Positions 16,014 to 24,640 of a stretch of 37,688 nt of DNA are shown here, one piece after another. The DNA is from a virus, in IMG/VR virus record IMGVR_UViG_3300042922_000269, positions 1 through 37,688 of that record. One strand, 5' to 3'. Within the stretch, counting starts at the first letter, position 1. The number at the start of each line of letters is the position of its first letter. Below the pieces are notes generated by a model. It saw nothing but the letters and a program-made list of their open reading frames with translations. It ran no database searches and had not been told where the DNA came from. Position numbers and translations under genes: made by a program.

Positions 16014-16973
16014 CTATTGTACTTTGATCTTACGGAATACACCGGCTGCTTTTGTTGCTTTTAATGCGATAGCTGCAGTCATTTCGACTTCGCCTTTCTT
16101 CACTGCTCCAGAAGTAGTGAAATCCGGCAACCACGTTTTCACCGGAGCCTGTCCAGCCATCGATACCGCATGTAAACCGTCTAATCCTAATCTAGCCACA
16201 TACAAGGATGTGGTACCAGCTACTCCATCGATAGGAACAACACTTACATTAGATCCGGCTTTAGCACCGAAATCAACAAATGGTATGGGGCCATAAGACT
16301 CTACTTGTGCACCAAAATCGTTCTTAGTTACCTGATACATACCAGCTCTTCTTGCACAAGCTCTAATCTTAGCGATTAATTTAGCGTTTCCACCGATAAA
16401 ACTAGGTGTACCATCTAAATTGCTTAAAAACTCGTCAAGCATATCCAGGAATACCATGTAGTTAGTGGTAACTGCAGCTGATGTTGAAAGGTCAATTGCC
16501 GTACCAGATCCATTATACTCTGTAGAGCTTCCTGCTAAAGCCTTTTCGAGTCCATCAAATGCATTCGCATCCGTAGCACTATCACCATTGATGAAAGTAT
16601 CGTTGAACAATGCGTTCGCTGCCTTGATCTTCTGGGATTGCTGTAACTCGACCTCGGAAACGATACCGCCCATATTAGCAATAATACGGTCAATCTCATA
16701 AGCTCCACCGAATACCTTTAACGTAGAATGGAAGAGTTCCTTATCTACTGTCTGAGATTCGTATTCGGAGTTAATCGCTCTGAATCCCGCGGTCGGCTGC
16801 GTTTTTAATCTTGCGTAGGAATAGGTCATTGTTGCTCCACCACCTACCGGGGAAACAACATCATCAAAAGTAATGTGATCCATAATCCAGTTGGATTTTC
16901 TGAATTCATCAATTACTCCTGACTGTAAATCGTCTTGAACATTCTTACTTGCTTCTGCTAATGTAATAGACAT
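16014..16973 (-). CDS. Major capsid protein
   Basis: 319 aa, between scaffold and neck genes. The sequence has the flow of HK97-fold major capsid proteins of the GP20-scaffold group. It opens with an N-terminal helix (ITLAEASKNVQDDLQSGVIDEFR), followed by an extended loop (ATMTYSYARLKTQPTAGFR) and an acidic E-loop region (INSEYESQTVDKELFHSTLK). Next come the peptidase-free P-domain-like helix NMGGIVSEVELQQSQKI and the A-domain, with VSVVPIDGVAGTTSLYVARLG. It has no fused protease. AGAGAGG precedes the start. Confidence 0.9.
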   Translation of the reverse strand: MSITLAEASKNVQDDLQSGVIDEFRKSNWIMDHITFDDVVSPVGGGATMTYSYARLKTQPTAGFRAINSEYESQTVDKELFHSTLKVFGGAYEIDRIIANMGGIVSEVELQQSQKIKAANALFNDTFINGDSATDANAFDGLEKALAGSSTEYNGSGTAIDLSTSAAVTTNYMVFLDMLDEFLSNLDGTPSFIGGNAKLIAKIRACARRAGMYQVTKNDFGAQVESYGPIPFVDFGAKAGSNVSVVPIDGVAGTTSLYVARLGLDGLHAVSMAGQAPVKTWLPDFTTSGAVKKGEVEMTAAIALKATKAAGVFRKIKVQ

Positions 16974-16989
16974 TAAAAATCATCCTCTC

Positions 16990-17574
16990 TTATTTTTGTT
17001 GTATTTGTAATTTAGCAGCAATCGCATCCTTCATGCTTAAGCCATTGCTTTGCTGCTGTTGTTGCTGTGAACCATCTGCTCCAATCCTAAATCCTGATCT
17101 TTGCTGTTGTTGCTGTTCCTCCTTAAACAGGAACTTTTTACTTTCCTGTAAGGATTTAAGCTGCTCGTCAAGCCCTGTGATTTTCCCATCATCTCCAAGC
17201 AGGAGCTTTGTCTTATCAAATAAGCCTGTGGCTAGGTCTTCATCGTGTACCTTTCCTGCAAGAGCTAGCTTAATAGCATTCGTAAGTTTTAGCTCCTTAA
17301 GATCAGCCTGGTACTTATCATCTTTGGTCTTATTATCCTTTTGCAGATCATCAATCTGTTTCTTGAGTGCTTCTGCATCCCCTGTAGATTTCTTCAATGT
17401 TTCTAAGGCTGACTCATTCTCCTTAACGGTACCTTTAAGGGTCTTAACCTCCTCTGAAACCTCATCAAATCTATGTTTTGGGATATAGGTTTTCAGTTCA
17501 TTTGCTGATTGTTCGGCTGCTTTGGTTGCCAGGTCATCTGAAAGACCTAATGCAATGAATTGTTCCTTTGTCAT
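16990..17574 (-). CDS. Capsid scaffold protein (GP20 family)
   Basis: 194 aa. TKEQFIALGLSDDLATKAAE at the N-terminus, then a long charged coiled coil (residues about 40-105), a KLALAGKVHDEDLATGLFDKTKL segment in part and a Gln-rich tail (EEQQQQQQR; SQQQQQQS). This is the pattern of Phage_GP20 scaffold proteins, which guide procapsid assembly and leave before DNA packaging. It directly precedes the major capsid gene. The Gln tracts are coded by mixed CAA/CAG. Confidence 0.88.
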   Translation of the reverse strand: MTKEQFIALGLSDDLATKAAEQSANELKTYIPKHRFDEVSEEVKTLKGTVKENESALETLKKSTGDAEALKKQIDDLQKDNKTKDDKYQADLKELKLTNAIKLALAGKVHDEDLATGLFDKTKLLLGDDGKITGLDEQLKSLQESKKFLFKEEQQQQQRSGFRIGADGSQQQQQQSNGLSMKDAIAAKLQIQQK

Positions 17575-17621
17575 AACACATCTCTCCTTCGCTTCTTTAT
17601 CCCGGTCTCGTCCGGTGGATT

Positions 17622-17651
17622 TTATATAATAAAAGCACCCCTAAGGATGCT
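17622..17651 (-). terminator. Hairpin terminator after minor head gene
   Basis: On the minus strand AGCATCC pairs with GGGTGCT around TTAG, followed by TTTTATTATATA. It lies five bases after the minor head gene stop and may tune scaffold/capsid versus portal transcript levels. Confidence 0.65.
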
Positions 17652-17655
17652 ATTA

Positions 17656-18696
17656 TCAATTATTTAATTTACTTTTCCATTCATTTAATTTAGCATCATA
17701 TTTCTTAATATTCTCCGGATCCAGGCTGCCTACTTTCAACCTCGAATATTTTTGTATATTCCGTTTAATTTCAGCATCTCTCCTTGCTTTCTTATAAGCA
17801 GCTCCTATTTCGTCCTTATCCATAACCTCAGGTTCCTCTGTGATATCCGGAAAGTATGTACTCATGGTATGCTGGCAGTTTGGATGGAATAGTTTACCTT
17901 GAATTGCTTTACTTAATAATTCATATGGTCCATCTTCTTGCTTTCCACCACTGTACACATCATCTATGTATACCTTACCTTGCCACGGAAGGCATAATGG
18001 AGAGCACTGCATATACTGACTGACCAGAACAAGGCTTAATCCCCATTCCTTCCGACGCTCTCCCTCACCCATAAGAAAGACTCTTTTGTTCGCTGTTCTG
18101 ACTGCCATTTGAGAGTAGGACGCAATATTTACGTTCCTACCATTGGCATACTTAATACAGTTAATACCTCTGGCCAAAAAATCTCTCGTAGCCATATCAA
18201 TAGCTTTTTGTACCGTTGTGGATCCGCTGACCAGATAAGTCTCAGCCTTAAATATAGTCTTACGATATACATCATCCATCTGCCTAAGTGCGGCTGTTTT
18301 AGCTTCCTTCATATCATTTCGAATCGAATTAATGAGTTTATCCAACTTCGGATTGTCACCCTGGAAAAAATCATTTGATGGAGTGGCTCTACCTAAGCTC
18401 ATACCCTTCTTTATCACCCGAGAAACATCCTTGTCGACCTTTTTACCGCCTTCAAGGTATTGTCTTCTCAGATCTTCCTTAGTGGCTTTATTAAGAGGTG
18501 TAGAATAGCTTTCCATGATCTCCATATTCTTCTGACGGTATCTCCTAAGCTCCCGGATCTTCTTAGCTTGCCATTGCTCCCAGTCAAATCCTTCGTCCTG
18601 TTCCCATGCAAGGTGTCGTCCAAGGTTTCTACGCATGGACTTGATCAGTTCAATTTCAATCTCCTGGAAGATTGCTCCGACATCATAATCATTCAT
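17656..18696 (-). CDS. Minor head protein (Phage_min_cap2 type)
   Basis: 346 aa from ATG 18696 (MNDYDVGAIFQEIEIEL); an in-frame ATG at 18717 is the alternative. N-terminal helices are followed by an MQCSPLCLPWQGKVYIDD segment and LFHPNCQHTMSTYFPD near residue 275-290. This is the Cys/His region typical of phage minor capsid 2 and SPP1 gp7/Mu gpF-like head morphogenesis proteins (HPNCxH). The gene overlaps the portal stop. A few copies per virion bind the portal or DNA ejection path. Confidence 0.87.
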   Translation of the reverse strand: MNDYDVGAIFQEIEIELIKSMRRNLGRHLAWEQDEGFDWEQWQAKKIRELRRYRQKNMEIMESYSTPLNKATKEDLRRQYLEGGKKVDKDVSRVIKKGMSLGRATPSNDFFQGDNPKLDKLINSIRNDMKEAKTAALRQMDDVYRKTIFKAETYLVSGSTTVQKAIDMATRDFLARGINCIKYANGRNVNIASYSQMAVRTANKRVFLMGEGERRKEWGLSLVLVSQYMQCSPLCLPWQGKVYIDDVYSGGKQEDGPYELLSKAIQGKLFHPNCQHTMSTYFPDITEEPEVMDKDEIGAAYKKARRDAEIKRNIQKYSRLKVGSLDPENIKKYDAKLNEWKSKLNN

Positions 18697-20191
18697 CAGA
18701 ATCACCGTCCGTATCATCTTCTGTATTGATTAACGGCTCCTGAGTACTGAAACTGCTTTCAGCCTTTATCCTAGCCACTTCCTCAGCCTTTTCCTCATCC
18801 GTCATAGTATCACCATACATCTCATCAACGGCTTTCTCTGTGGACATTACACCGTATTGCTTTGCTTTGCCTACTGTTTCAACTACATTATCAAAACCCG
18901 GAGCAGCATACTCACCAAACTTCACAGATGCTTCATACTCACCTGGTACTTTCTCTTGCATCGTATCATACGTCATCATGGATACTGATACCAGCTGAGG
19001 AATTGCTTTATTTAGTGCATTTATGATCTGACCCCTGGTATAAAGAGTAACCTTTTCTTTTTCTCTCTGGCTCTCTGCATTATCAGTCTTTTTTAGGTCG
19101 ATACCCAAGGTTGCTGGTGATATAATCCCTTGTAAGACCAGATCCAACCATCCTGCATAAGAGGCTTGATAAGCTTCGAATGCTATTTGAGGCTGGGAAA
19201 TATCTATTTTGCTTTTCTCGTCCTCAGCCAAGGAAGATCCAATCTTGACAAATTGGTTATCAAACGGATTAGGTTGTAGTAATACTCCTGTTTCTGGATC
19301 TCTTGGAATAAGGTCCTCCGGAATATATCGCTTTACTCTTCCGGATCGAACTGCATCCAACCACTGACTTATTACTTCGTCCAGAGCATCGATATCGTCG
19401 GTCTTAGAATCGAATAAAGCCTTACCTCGGCCTTTCCACTTAGATGATGCAAAGATCTTTAGTGGTACGGCCATAATAAAATCACCAGGGAAAGATACAT
19501 CAACCAGGTTAGCTGTTTCATCAAATGTTGTTATCGGTATTTCTTTTCCATCCTCATTGAATAGCTTATATCTTACATATCCCTTACCATAGGTTTCTTG
19601 TAAACGGAATTCTTTTTCATTTTGACTATATGAGGTATAGAACACAACTTCCTGTAATCTACCCCTCTTATAGATAAAATCAACCGATTCGGCTTCATAG
19701 AACTCTATGATCGGGTACTTACTGATCTCATCCACTGATATCTTGAAAGCACCATCACCGGAAGACAATGCTCCCTGTATTGCCTGTCCAAGGATCTCCT
19801 CGTAATCATTATCCTTAGCAATCTCATCCCATAAGTCCTTAATAGGTGTCTCCTTATCCTGTGGATCACCTTTCTTCTTTTCTCCGAAGTCAATACCATC
19901 CATATCGGCTAATATGATATCCTTTAACCGATCAATAACGATCTGAACGATACCACTATGTATCTTTCTAACTCTGGTATCCGGCACAGAAGCCCAGAAC
20001 CTTGATTTTGATACATCATCATAAGTAATAGCTTTAAAGAACTGTTCTATCTCGGAAGGATCCCCACGGTACCAGATCTGGTTTTTAAGAACATTGCTTT
20101 GGAAGGATAATGGTTCCTTGATCACAATCTTGCGATCAGCTGCAGGTGTAATCTTTAGCAACTTTATCATCATGTTACGAAACCATCCCAT
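18689..20191 (-). CDS. Portal protein (A118/SPP1 gp6-like)
   Basis: 500 aa, the usual size. The protein begins MGWFRNMMIKLLKITPAADRKI and has the clip/stem-type pattern LDEVISQWLDAVRSGRVKRYIPEDL, then EAYQASYAGWLDLVLQGI and ISPATLGIDLKKTDNAESQR. This IS-T-G-D-K--NA-S-R signature is common to Phage_prot_Gp6 portals of Gram-positive siphoviruses. The portal dodecamer is the DNA entry channel bound by terminase. TAATG coupling links it to the 62-aa gene upstream. The acidic C-tail is EDDTDGDSDE. Confidence 0.9.
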   Translation of the reverse strand: MGWFRNMMIKLLKITPAADRKIVIKEPLSFQSNVLKNQIWYRGDPSEIEQFFKAITYDDVSKSRFWASVPDTRVRKIHSGIVQIVIDRLKDIILADMDGIDFGEKKKGDPQDKETPIKDLWDEIAKDNDYEEILGQAIQGALSSGDGAFKISVDEISKYPIIEFYEAESVDFIYKRGRLQEVVFYTSYSQNEKEFRLQETYGKGYVRYKLFNEDGKEIPITTFDETANLVDVSFPGDFIMAVPLKIFASSKWKGRGKALFDSKTDDIDALDEVISQWLDAVRSGRVKRYIPEDLIPRDPETGVLLQPNPFDNQFVKIGSSLAEDEKSKIDISQPQIAFEAYQASYAGWLDLVLQGIISPATLGIDLKKTDNAESQREKEKVTLYTRGQIINALNKAIPQLVSVSMMTYDTMQEKVPGEYEASVKFGEYAAPGFDNVVETVGKAKQYGVMSTEKAVDEMYGDTMTDEEKAEEVARIKAESSFSTQEPLINTEDDTDGDSDE

Positions 20192-20379
20192 TAACTATCA
20201 CCGTCCTCTACTATGGATGATGTGCTTAGGCATATTGGTGGATGTGTATTACCCCACACAGCGAAGTAGATCTTACCCGAGTTCACTATCTCCTGAATTT
20301 CTTCATCGGTCAGCTGCCAGCAGCTCTCTACTCCGTGAATCTCTCCTTTATAGTTAAATCTCGTAACCGGTAAATCCAT
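20191..20379 (-). CDS. Small conserved head-module protein
   Basis: 62 aa. It begins MDLPVTRFNYKGEIHGVESC and continues WQLTDEEIQEIVNSGKIYFAVWGNTHPP; the second part suggests a short helix and a strand. The stop overlaps the portal start (TAATG). The ribosome site is poor (AAAAGGTCC). Similar short proteins are common between terminase and portal in clostridial phages, but I know no function. Confidence 0.7.
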   Translation of the reverse strand: MDLPVTRFNYKGEIHGVESCWQLTDEEIQEIVNSGKIYFAVWGNTHPPICLSTSSIVEDGDS

Positions 20380-20410
20380 AACGTCAGGAGTAGGACCTTT
20401 TAATATACAA

Positions 20411-20530
20411 TTAGTCGTGTTTGTTTTTATTGGCTTTATAACTTACCACCGCCTTATCTATTGTACTTGTGATCATTGCCACACAGATTGCAACCGTAAA
20501 GCAGATAATACATAAATGCAATGTACTCAT
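20411..20530 (-). CDS. 39-residue single-pass membrane peptide
   Basis: 39 aa. GGAGGT lies eight bases before the ATG, and the start overlaps the terminase stop (TAATG). The peptide reads MSTLHLCIICFTVAICVAMI, then a basic tail TSTIDKAVVSYKANKNKHD. This gives one membrane helix of about 20 residues with a cytoplasmic Lys-rich end. No family is recognised. Coupling and spacing argue that it is translated. Confidence 0.6.
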   Translation of the reverse strand: MSTLHLCIICFTVAICVAMITSTIDKAVVSYKANKNKHD

Positions 20531-21891
20531 TACTTTGTACCTCCTATCTTTGTTTTGAAAGGTATCCAACCATACTGAGCTGCATTTATTGTATGGTCGT
20601 TTTTATCCTCAGGCTCGTATTGATCATCCTTCCAGCTGTAGGTCTCGTGCTCCTGGATATGATGGACACAATGATCAAGGACATAATAAGAGACCATATC
20701 ATTACAGTTGATCCAGCCAAGCTGTAAATGAATACGGTCTATTATTTCAATTTTTTTATAGGCATTCAGGAAGTTGTATAAGCATGGATGAGTCCGCTTA
20801 TATTTCAATAGTTCAGTAATAGTTGCCTGATCTGCATTATCTATGAATACATCCCTTGCGAATCCCCATTCCATTCGGTTACGCTCTAAAAACGCTATAA
20901 GTCTGGGGACGATATCAGAAGGTGCAAGAGGTATCTGAAGATCTCTATTGTTATATACCTCTTCGTTTAGAACGATGCATTTACCGCACTTTGTAATCCC
21001 TTCGAAGATAAACGCAAATGTATCCGGGCTTTCCTGTGAGTATGAAGTATCAACACCGGCAGTAAAGTATTCGAATACAATCTTCTTTTCCTTAATCCAC
21101 TTAAGTAACTGAGTCTTACTGATAACATTCTTTTCCCTGGTGAAGTTAGGGAAGATTAAGCCGGTTGCTCTTCCTCGTAAGCCTTGGATCTTATTCTTCC
21201 AGAGCTTCGTCCCCTTAGGTACATTAAGAATGATCTGTTGCTTCTTATCCTTCGATATCCCTAAATTATGATCAAAAGAAAAGAACCAATGTACCCAGCC
21301 GGGCTTTGGTTCCTCTGTTAGCATATCATTGATTTCTCTTGGAGCATCATCTTTATATTTTGGTAGTGGTCTACTGCAGTTAATGTACTCTTTATATACA
21401 GTCAGATTAGGATCATCAGGATTAAGAGTACCCATTAGATAATCACACCGCATGGAAGCTTCACGGACATACTCAATATCGGCTATATTGATCTCATCTA
21501 TGTAAAGACATCCATACTGACCACCAAGAGCCTTCTTCCATCTCGTTTTGTTATCATATCCAAGGACTAAGATAACCTTGTCACCTTTACTAGTATGATA
21601 AAGAATATGCGGTAGCTTATAATCCTTGCTGCCATTGCCGTTATACTCAACCAGAGGACCGAAGATATCAACGATTCCGAGATCCTTATTGATGATATTC
21701 TTTTCTATGGTACCAAGATCTAATCCTGATAAGATATGTAGCTTCTTTGGGCTCTCAGCAACCTTTAGCATGTACTTAAACACACCTACGGTTGTTTTAC
21801 CGGCTGCTGTAGTCCCTTCCAGGAACTCAACCGGTGTATTGTATTCGATGAAGTCTAGGTATTTATCCGATAATATGAATTGTTCACTCAA
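20530..21891 (-). CDS. terL: Terminase large subunit
   Basis: 453 aa with a TTG start preceded by GAGGTGG; no ATG fits. The protein is the packaging motor and headful/cos nuclease. The N-terminal ATPase has Walker A GTTAAGKT at residues 26-33 and Walker B CLYIDE ending at Asp132-Glu133. The RNase H-like nuclease has GVDTSYS (Asp280), FIDNAD (Asp350) and a C-terminal NDHTINAAQY. The Walker A lacks the usual GGRGSGKS form. It starts two bases after the small-subunit stop. Confidence 0.93.
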   Translation of the reverse strand: MSEQFILSDKYLDFIEYNTPVEFLEGTTAAGKTTVGVFKYMLKVAESPKKLHILSGLDLGTIEKNIINKDLGIVDIFGPLVEYNGNGSKDYKLPHILYHTSKGDKVILVLGYDNKTRWKKALGGQYGCLYIDEINIADIEYVREASMRCDYLMGTLNPDDPNLTVYKEYINCSRPLPKYKDDAPREINDMLTEEPKPGWVHWFFSFDHNLGISKDKKQQIILNVPKGTKLWKNKIQGLRGRATGLIFPNFTREKNVISKTQLLKWIKEKKIVFEYFTAGVDTSYSQESPDTFAFIFEGITKCGKCIVLNEEVYNNRDLQIPLAPSDIVPRLIAFLERNRMEWGFARDVFIDNADQATITELLKYKRTHPCLYNFLNAYKKIEIIDRIHLQLGWINCNDMVSYYVLDHCVHHIQEHETYSWKDDQYEPEDKNDHTINAAQYGWIPFKTKIGGTK

Positions 21892-21893
21892 GG

Positions 21894-22472
21894 TTAACCA
21901 CCTCGATGCTTCTTTATCTGATTTAGGATGCTATTTAGTTTTTCGGTACCGGTTTCTAACTGGCCGGATACCTCAACCTTATCTTTGAACATTCCTAGAT
22001 GCTTACCCAAGAGTTCCAGAGCCCTGACTTTATCACAGGTTGCTATCTCGATACCGTTCTTACCCATCTTTATACCAGAAATAGCTTTTTGCTTTTCTTC
22101 CGGAAGCTTCGAAGTCGGTGTTATCTTAACTACTTCTATTGTCTTCATTAATCCAGTATCCGGATCTATTATGTATTGACCATTCTGAATAATCTTTTCC
22201 TCAACTACCTGGGCAAAGTCGGTACCTTTTGCCTTCGCTATAGCAAACAGCTCATTTAATACCCAGTCTTGAGTTATTTCAGTGCGTTTTGATCGATCTT
22301 TCATCCGTTGTTCAATATACTCAGCAACGTTAGTATTTGTTAGTAATTTGCTTCCATTTACTCTTGCAGTTTCATCCTTTTTGCAACTCTTATAGACTGC
22401 CTTGTATGCTCTGGTGGCATTAAGATCAATCAAATATTCATCTGCAAATAGCTTTTGCTTATCAGTTAACAT
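21894..22472 (-). CDS. terS: Terminase small subunit (Terminase_2)
   Basis: 192 aa from ATG 22472 (MLTDKQKLFADEYLIDLN), with AGAGGTG upstream; a TTG at 22475 is in frame. The N-terminus carries LTDKQKLFADEYLIDLNATRAYKAVY, the standard Terminase_2 HTH that recognises the packaging site, and VAEYIEQRMKDR. The middle has ALELLGKHLGMFKDKVEVSG, also typical. The C-terminus probably binds the large subunit. The start of the packaging gene pair marks the beginning of the conserved late block. Confidence 0.92.
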   Translation of the reverse strand: MLTDKQKLFADEYLIDLNATRAYKAVYKSCKKDETARVNGSKLLTNTNVAEYIEQRMKDRSKRTEITQDWVLNELFAIAKAKGTDFAQVVEEKIIQNGQYIIDPDTGLMKTIEVVKITPTSKLPEEKQKAISGIKMGKNGIEIATCDKVRALELLGKHLGMFKDKVEVSGQLETGTEKLNSILNQIKKHRGG

Positions 22473-22504
22473 CAATGCTCACCTCTATTCGTTTTGTTTT
22501 GGGT

Positions 22505-22534
22505 ATAAGAAAAGCACCTACCCATGTAAGTGCT
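22505..22534 (-). terminator. Hairpin terminator before terminase genes
   Basis: AGCAC (22513-22517) pairs with GTGCT (22530-22534), and inner TAC/GTA pairs too. On the minus strand TTTTCTTATA follows. It closes the membrane-protein gene upstream, so terminase needs its own promoter or antitermination. Confidence 0.6.
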
Positions 22535-22566
22535 CAAATATTAAGAAGATAAAATCATAGTATACA

Positions 22567-22923
22567 CTATCTATTTTCCTTACCTCTTAATATATTAATT
22601 GTATTTTTAATCTCGATTACTATATGTATTACGCAATCAATAAAACCAAAACTTACGGCTACAGTAATTATGTATGTTAACATACTGATTTGGTCTGGTC
22701 TTACTACCTTGTATGCATGATATATTGCGAATAATGCAAAACCATAAAATAAACCTTTTGCTAGATAAAACATGGACTTTAGTGCATTATCATCCTTTAA
22801 GCAGAATATTAAGAATAACCTAAAAACGCCTACAAATGCTGCAACTCCAATAATACCAATTATCATACCTCCTGATAAAACATCTTTGTTAAGAATTTCT
22901 GAAATAGTTGTAATATTGTCCAT
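22567..22923 (-). CDS. Small integral membrane protein, three helices, unknown
   Basis: 118 aa from ATG 22923 (MDNITTISEILNKD); AAAGGAG overlaps the ATG at 22929, so the second ATG fits better. Membrane segments are at about 20-42 (GMIIGIIGVAAFVGVFRLFLIF), 52-72 (YLAKGLFYGFALFAIYHAY) and 82-106 (MLTYIITVAVSFGFIDCVIHI). The C-tail is basic. It lies alone between two terminators in an AT-rich accessory stretch just downstream of the 295/182-aa pair. I do not recognise the family. It could be part of that system or an independent lysogeny gene. Confidence 0.6.
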   Translation of the reverse strand: MDNITTISEILNKDVLSGGMIIGIIGVAAFVGVFRLFLIFCLKDDNALKSMFYLAKGLFYGFALFAIYHAYKVVRPDQISMLTYIITVAVSFGFIDCVIHIVIEIKNTINILRGKENR

Positions 22924-22989
22924 ATACATCTCCTTTAGCTATTATTATACAAATATTAACATATATTCTATTTTTTTGCAATAAAAAGG

Positions 22990-23017
22990 AATAGGAAAAG
23001 CACTCTCAAAGATGCTA
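22990..23017 (-). terminator. Terminator overlapping stop of the 182-aa gene
   Basis: On the minus strand TAGCATCTTTGAGAGTGCT lets AGCA pair with TGCT and TCT with AGA (G bulge), followed by TTTTCC. It begins in the stop codon of the 182-aa gene. Confidence 0.55.
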
Positions 23018-23563
23018 TTTCGATTTCCAAAAGGTATAATAAACATTTTTTATCGTAACTAACATTAATAGTAGCACATGAACCAATAATATAATATCCA
23101 AAGTTAACATAAATTTTATTGTTATGTCGTTCGAAACATAAATAACAAACTTTTGTAAAAATACATATAACAAAAAGCAAATTTCGATTATCATAGAATA
23201 AGTTATCTCTATCATCAGAACTTGATATAATGAACAGTTTTTATTATTTAAACTATATTCCTTTGAAGATGTATCCTTAAGATCGTCTACGTTCTTACTG
23301 CTACTAGATAATAATATGGATAAGAATGCCATACTAAAACTAATAAATAAAGTTAGCATAGTAATTAATTGATTTAATAAATCATTATCAAAGTCTACTA
23401 AATCTAATTTTCTTGAAGTACTCAAATAAAAGCATGAAAATAAAAATATTACCCCAATAAGTAGTGGAATAACAGCAAAAAAAATTATTTCATTCTTCTT
23501 AGTTTTCCTGATTTTGTAAAAGTCAACTAATGGCTCTACGACTTCCTTTATATAATTTTTCAT
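23015..23563 (-). CDS. Four-helix membrane protein of accessory operon
   Basis: 182 aa, strongly AT-rich. Predicted helices lie at about 25-46 (IIFFAVIPLLIGVIFLFSCF), 62-85 (LLNQLITMLTLFISFSMAFL), 113-143 (QVLMIEITYSMIIEICFLLY) and 148-177 (FMLTLDIILLVHVLLLMLVT). The long cytoplasmic loop at 86-112 reads SSSSKNVDDLKDTSSKEYSL, and the termini are Lys-rich. It starts 15 bases after the 295-aa gene with no strong ribosome site, so it is probably coupled. A soluble partner plus a four-helix protein resembles sensor/effector pairs such as Kiwa, but sequence similarity is not shown. Function unknown. Confidence 0.65.
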   Translation of the reverse strand: MKNYIKEVVEPLVDFYKIRKTKKNEIIFFAVIPLLIGVIFLFSCFYLSTSRKLDLVDFDNDLLNQLITMLTLFISFSMAFLSILLSSSSKNVDDLKDTSSKEYSLNNKNCSLYQVLMIEITYSMIIEICFLLYVFLQKFVIYVSNDITIKFMLTLDIILLVHVLLLMLVTIKNVYYTFWKSK

Positions 23564-23578
23564 ATTTCACATCATTTC

Positions 23579-24466
23579 TTAAATATTTTCTACTTCATCC
23601 AAAAAAATCTTATAAATACTATTTGTATCAACTTCATTGTTATTGGTTCCATTTACATCAACAGTAATCTTTTCTTTCATTATATCTGTATCAAATCGTA
23701 TAAACTCTTTATTGCTACCATCTGCTTCAACAGTGATTCTTTTTACTTTTTTATCCTTCTGATAAATCGTTTTATAAAAATCTTTTACAGTATCACTCAT
23801 AATACTAAACCCTTCTGCAGCTGGTTTTAGTAATATATTAACATCACTTGATAAATCTCCTCTACCTGAAAAATACTTCATTTCTGACACTGATAAATCT
23901 TCTTGATCAACAGTAAGAGTAACAGCTTTAATTCTTTTTGCTTTTTTTAATGATTCTAAGAAATCACTTGATACAATGTTCTTATGTACAATATTATAAT
24001 ACAAATTATCTTTTTTTACCCTGTGATAATCTTTTATATATTTTTCTAAATAATATACTATTTTTGCCATGCCGATACCGAAAAAGTTAGATTCATAAAG
24101 GCATACTGCTAAATGTGGTTCAACAAATTTAATACAAATGTGGTTTATTTCTTCATCACCGTCTTTGATACCTTTTAATCTACCTTTACTTTTCATAGTT
24201 ATAGTATCAATTGTATTTCTACTGGCATTGTATCTAGCTGATATGAACTTCATGTTTATGATATGTAACTCTTGATGATATTCGTAAGAATCTAGATATA
24301 AAACTTTATGTTCTTGCTTACAATCAATTTTACGATCCTTAAGTCCCATTTTCATCGTATAATTTATTGCTTCAATGAAATCATCTTCTAATGATTGAAG
24401 TCTTTCTATATCCTTTTTTCCCAACAAAACAACTTCTAGCTTAAATGAGTAAATGGTTCTCTGCAT
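23579..24466 (-). CDS. Soluble protein of accessory operon, unknown family
   Basis: 295 aa from ATG 24466 (MQRTIYSFKLEVVLLGKKD), with GAGAGGGG upstream; the longer TTG start at 24487 is less likely. No membrane segment is seen. The sequence alternates helices (LQSLEDDFIEAINYTMKM) and strands (HICIKFVEPHLAVCLYE; IKAVTLTVDQEDLS; VKRITVEADGSNKEFIRFD). It ends in VDVNGTNNNEVDTNSIYKIF, which may be an NG-loop strand/helix pair. No nuclease or ATPase motif is visible. It is first in an operon under a consensus promoter with a LexA-like box, followed by a four-helix membrane gene. Regulation and layout suggest a stress- or phage-response role, but the function is unknown. Confidence 0.65.
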   Translation of the reverse strand: MQRTIYSFKLEVVLLGKKDIERLQSLEDDFIEAINYTMKMGLKDRKIDCKQEHKVLYLDSYEYHQELHIINMKFISARYNASRNTIDTITMKSKGRLKGIKDGDEEINHICIKFVEPHLAVCLYESNFFGIGMAKIVYYLEKYIKDYHRVKKDNLYYNIVHKNIVSSDFLESLKKAKRIKAVTLTVDQEDLSVSEMKYFSGRGDLSSDVNILLKPAAEGFSIMSDTVKDFYKTIYQKDKKVKRITVEADGSNKEFIRFDTDIMKEKITVDVNGTNNNEVDTNSIYKIFLDEVENI

Positions 24467-24574
24467 AATATCCCCTCTCCCAATCAATTCTTTCCATCAT
24501 TATACATCAATTGGAAATATTCTTCAATACACAAGGGGGAAATATGACAATTTTTGCTTATTTATGGTAATATA

Positions 24575-24603
24575 ATTATATAGAACATTTGTTCTTATGT
24601 CAA
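24575..24603 (-). promoter_or_regulatory. Consensus promoter with LexA-like box (leftward)
   Basis: Minus strand: TTGACA (24598-24603), 17 bases, TATAAT (24575-24580), a perfect sigma-A promoter. Inside the spacer lies AGAACAAATGTTCT (24582-24595), whose core GAACAAATGTTC fits the Bacillus DinR/LexA consensus GAACRNRYGTTY. A bound repressor would cover both hexamers. It drives the 295/182-aa operon, with a leader of about 100 bases. Confidence 0.85.
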
Positions 24604-24640
24604 TAAAAATCGTAGAGATTAGTGCTAACGATGCATATAA

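Noticed and set aside
17033-17488. Rightward 151-codon frame
   Set aside because: Shadow of the Gln-rich scaffold gene; it reads as Cys and Ser runs opposite CAA/CAG codons.
22944-22949. TATAAT upstream of the three-helix protein as its promoter
   Set aside because: No -35 at 16-18 bases, and the start would overlap the ribosome site.
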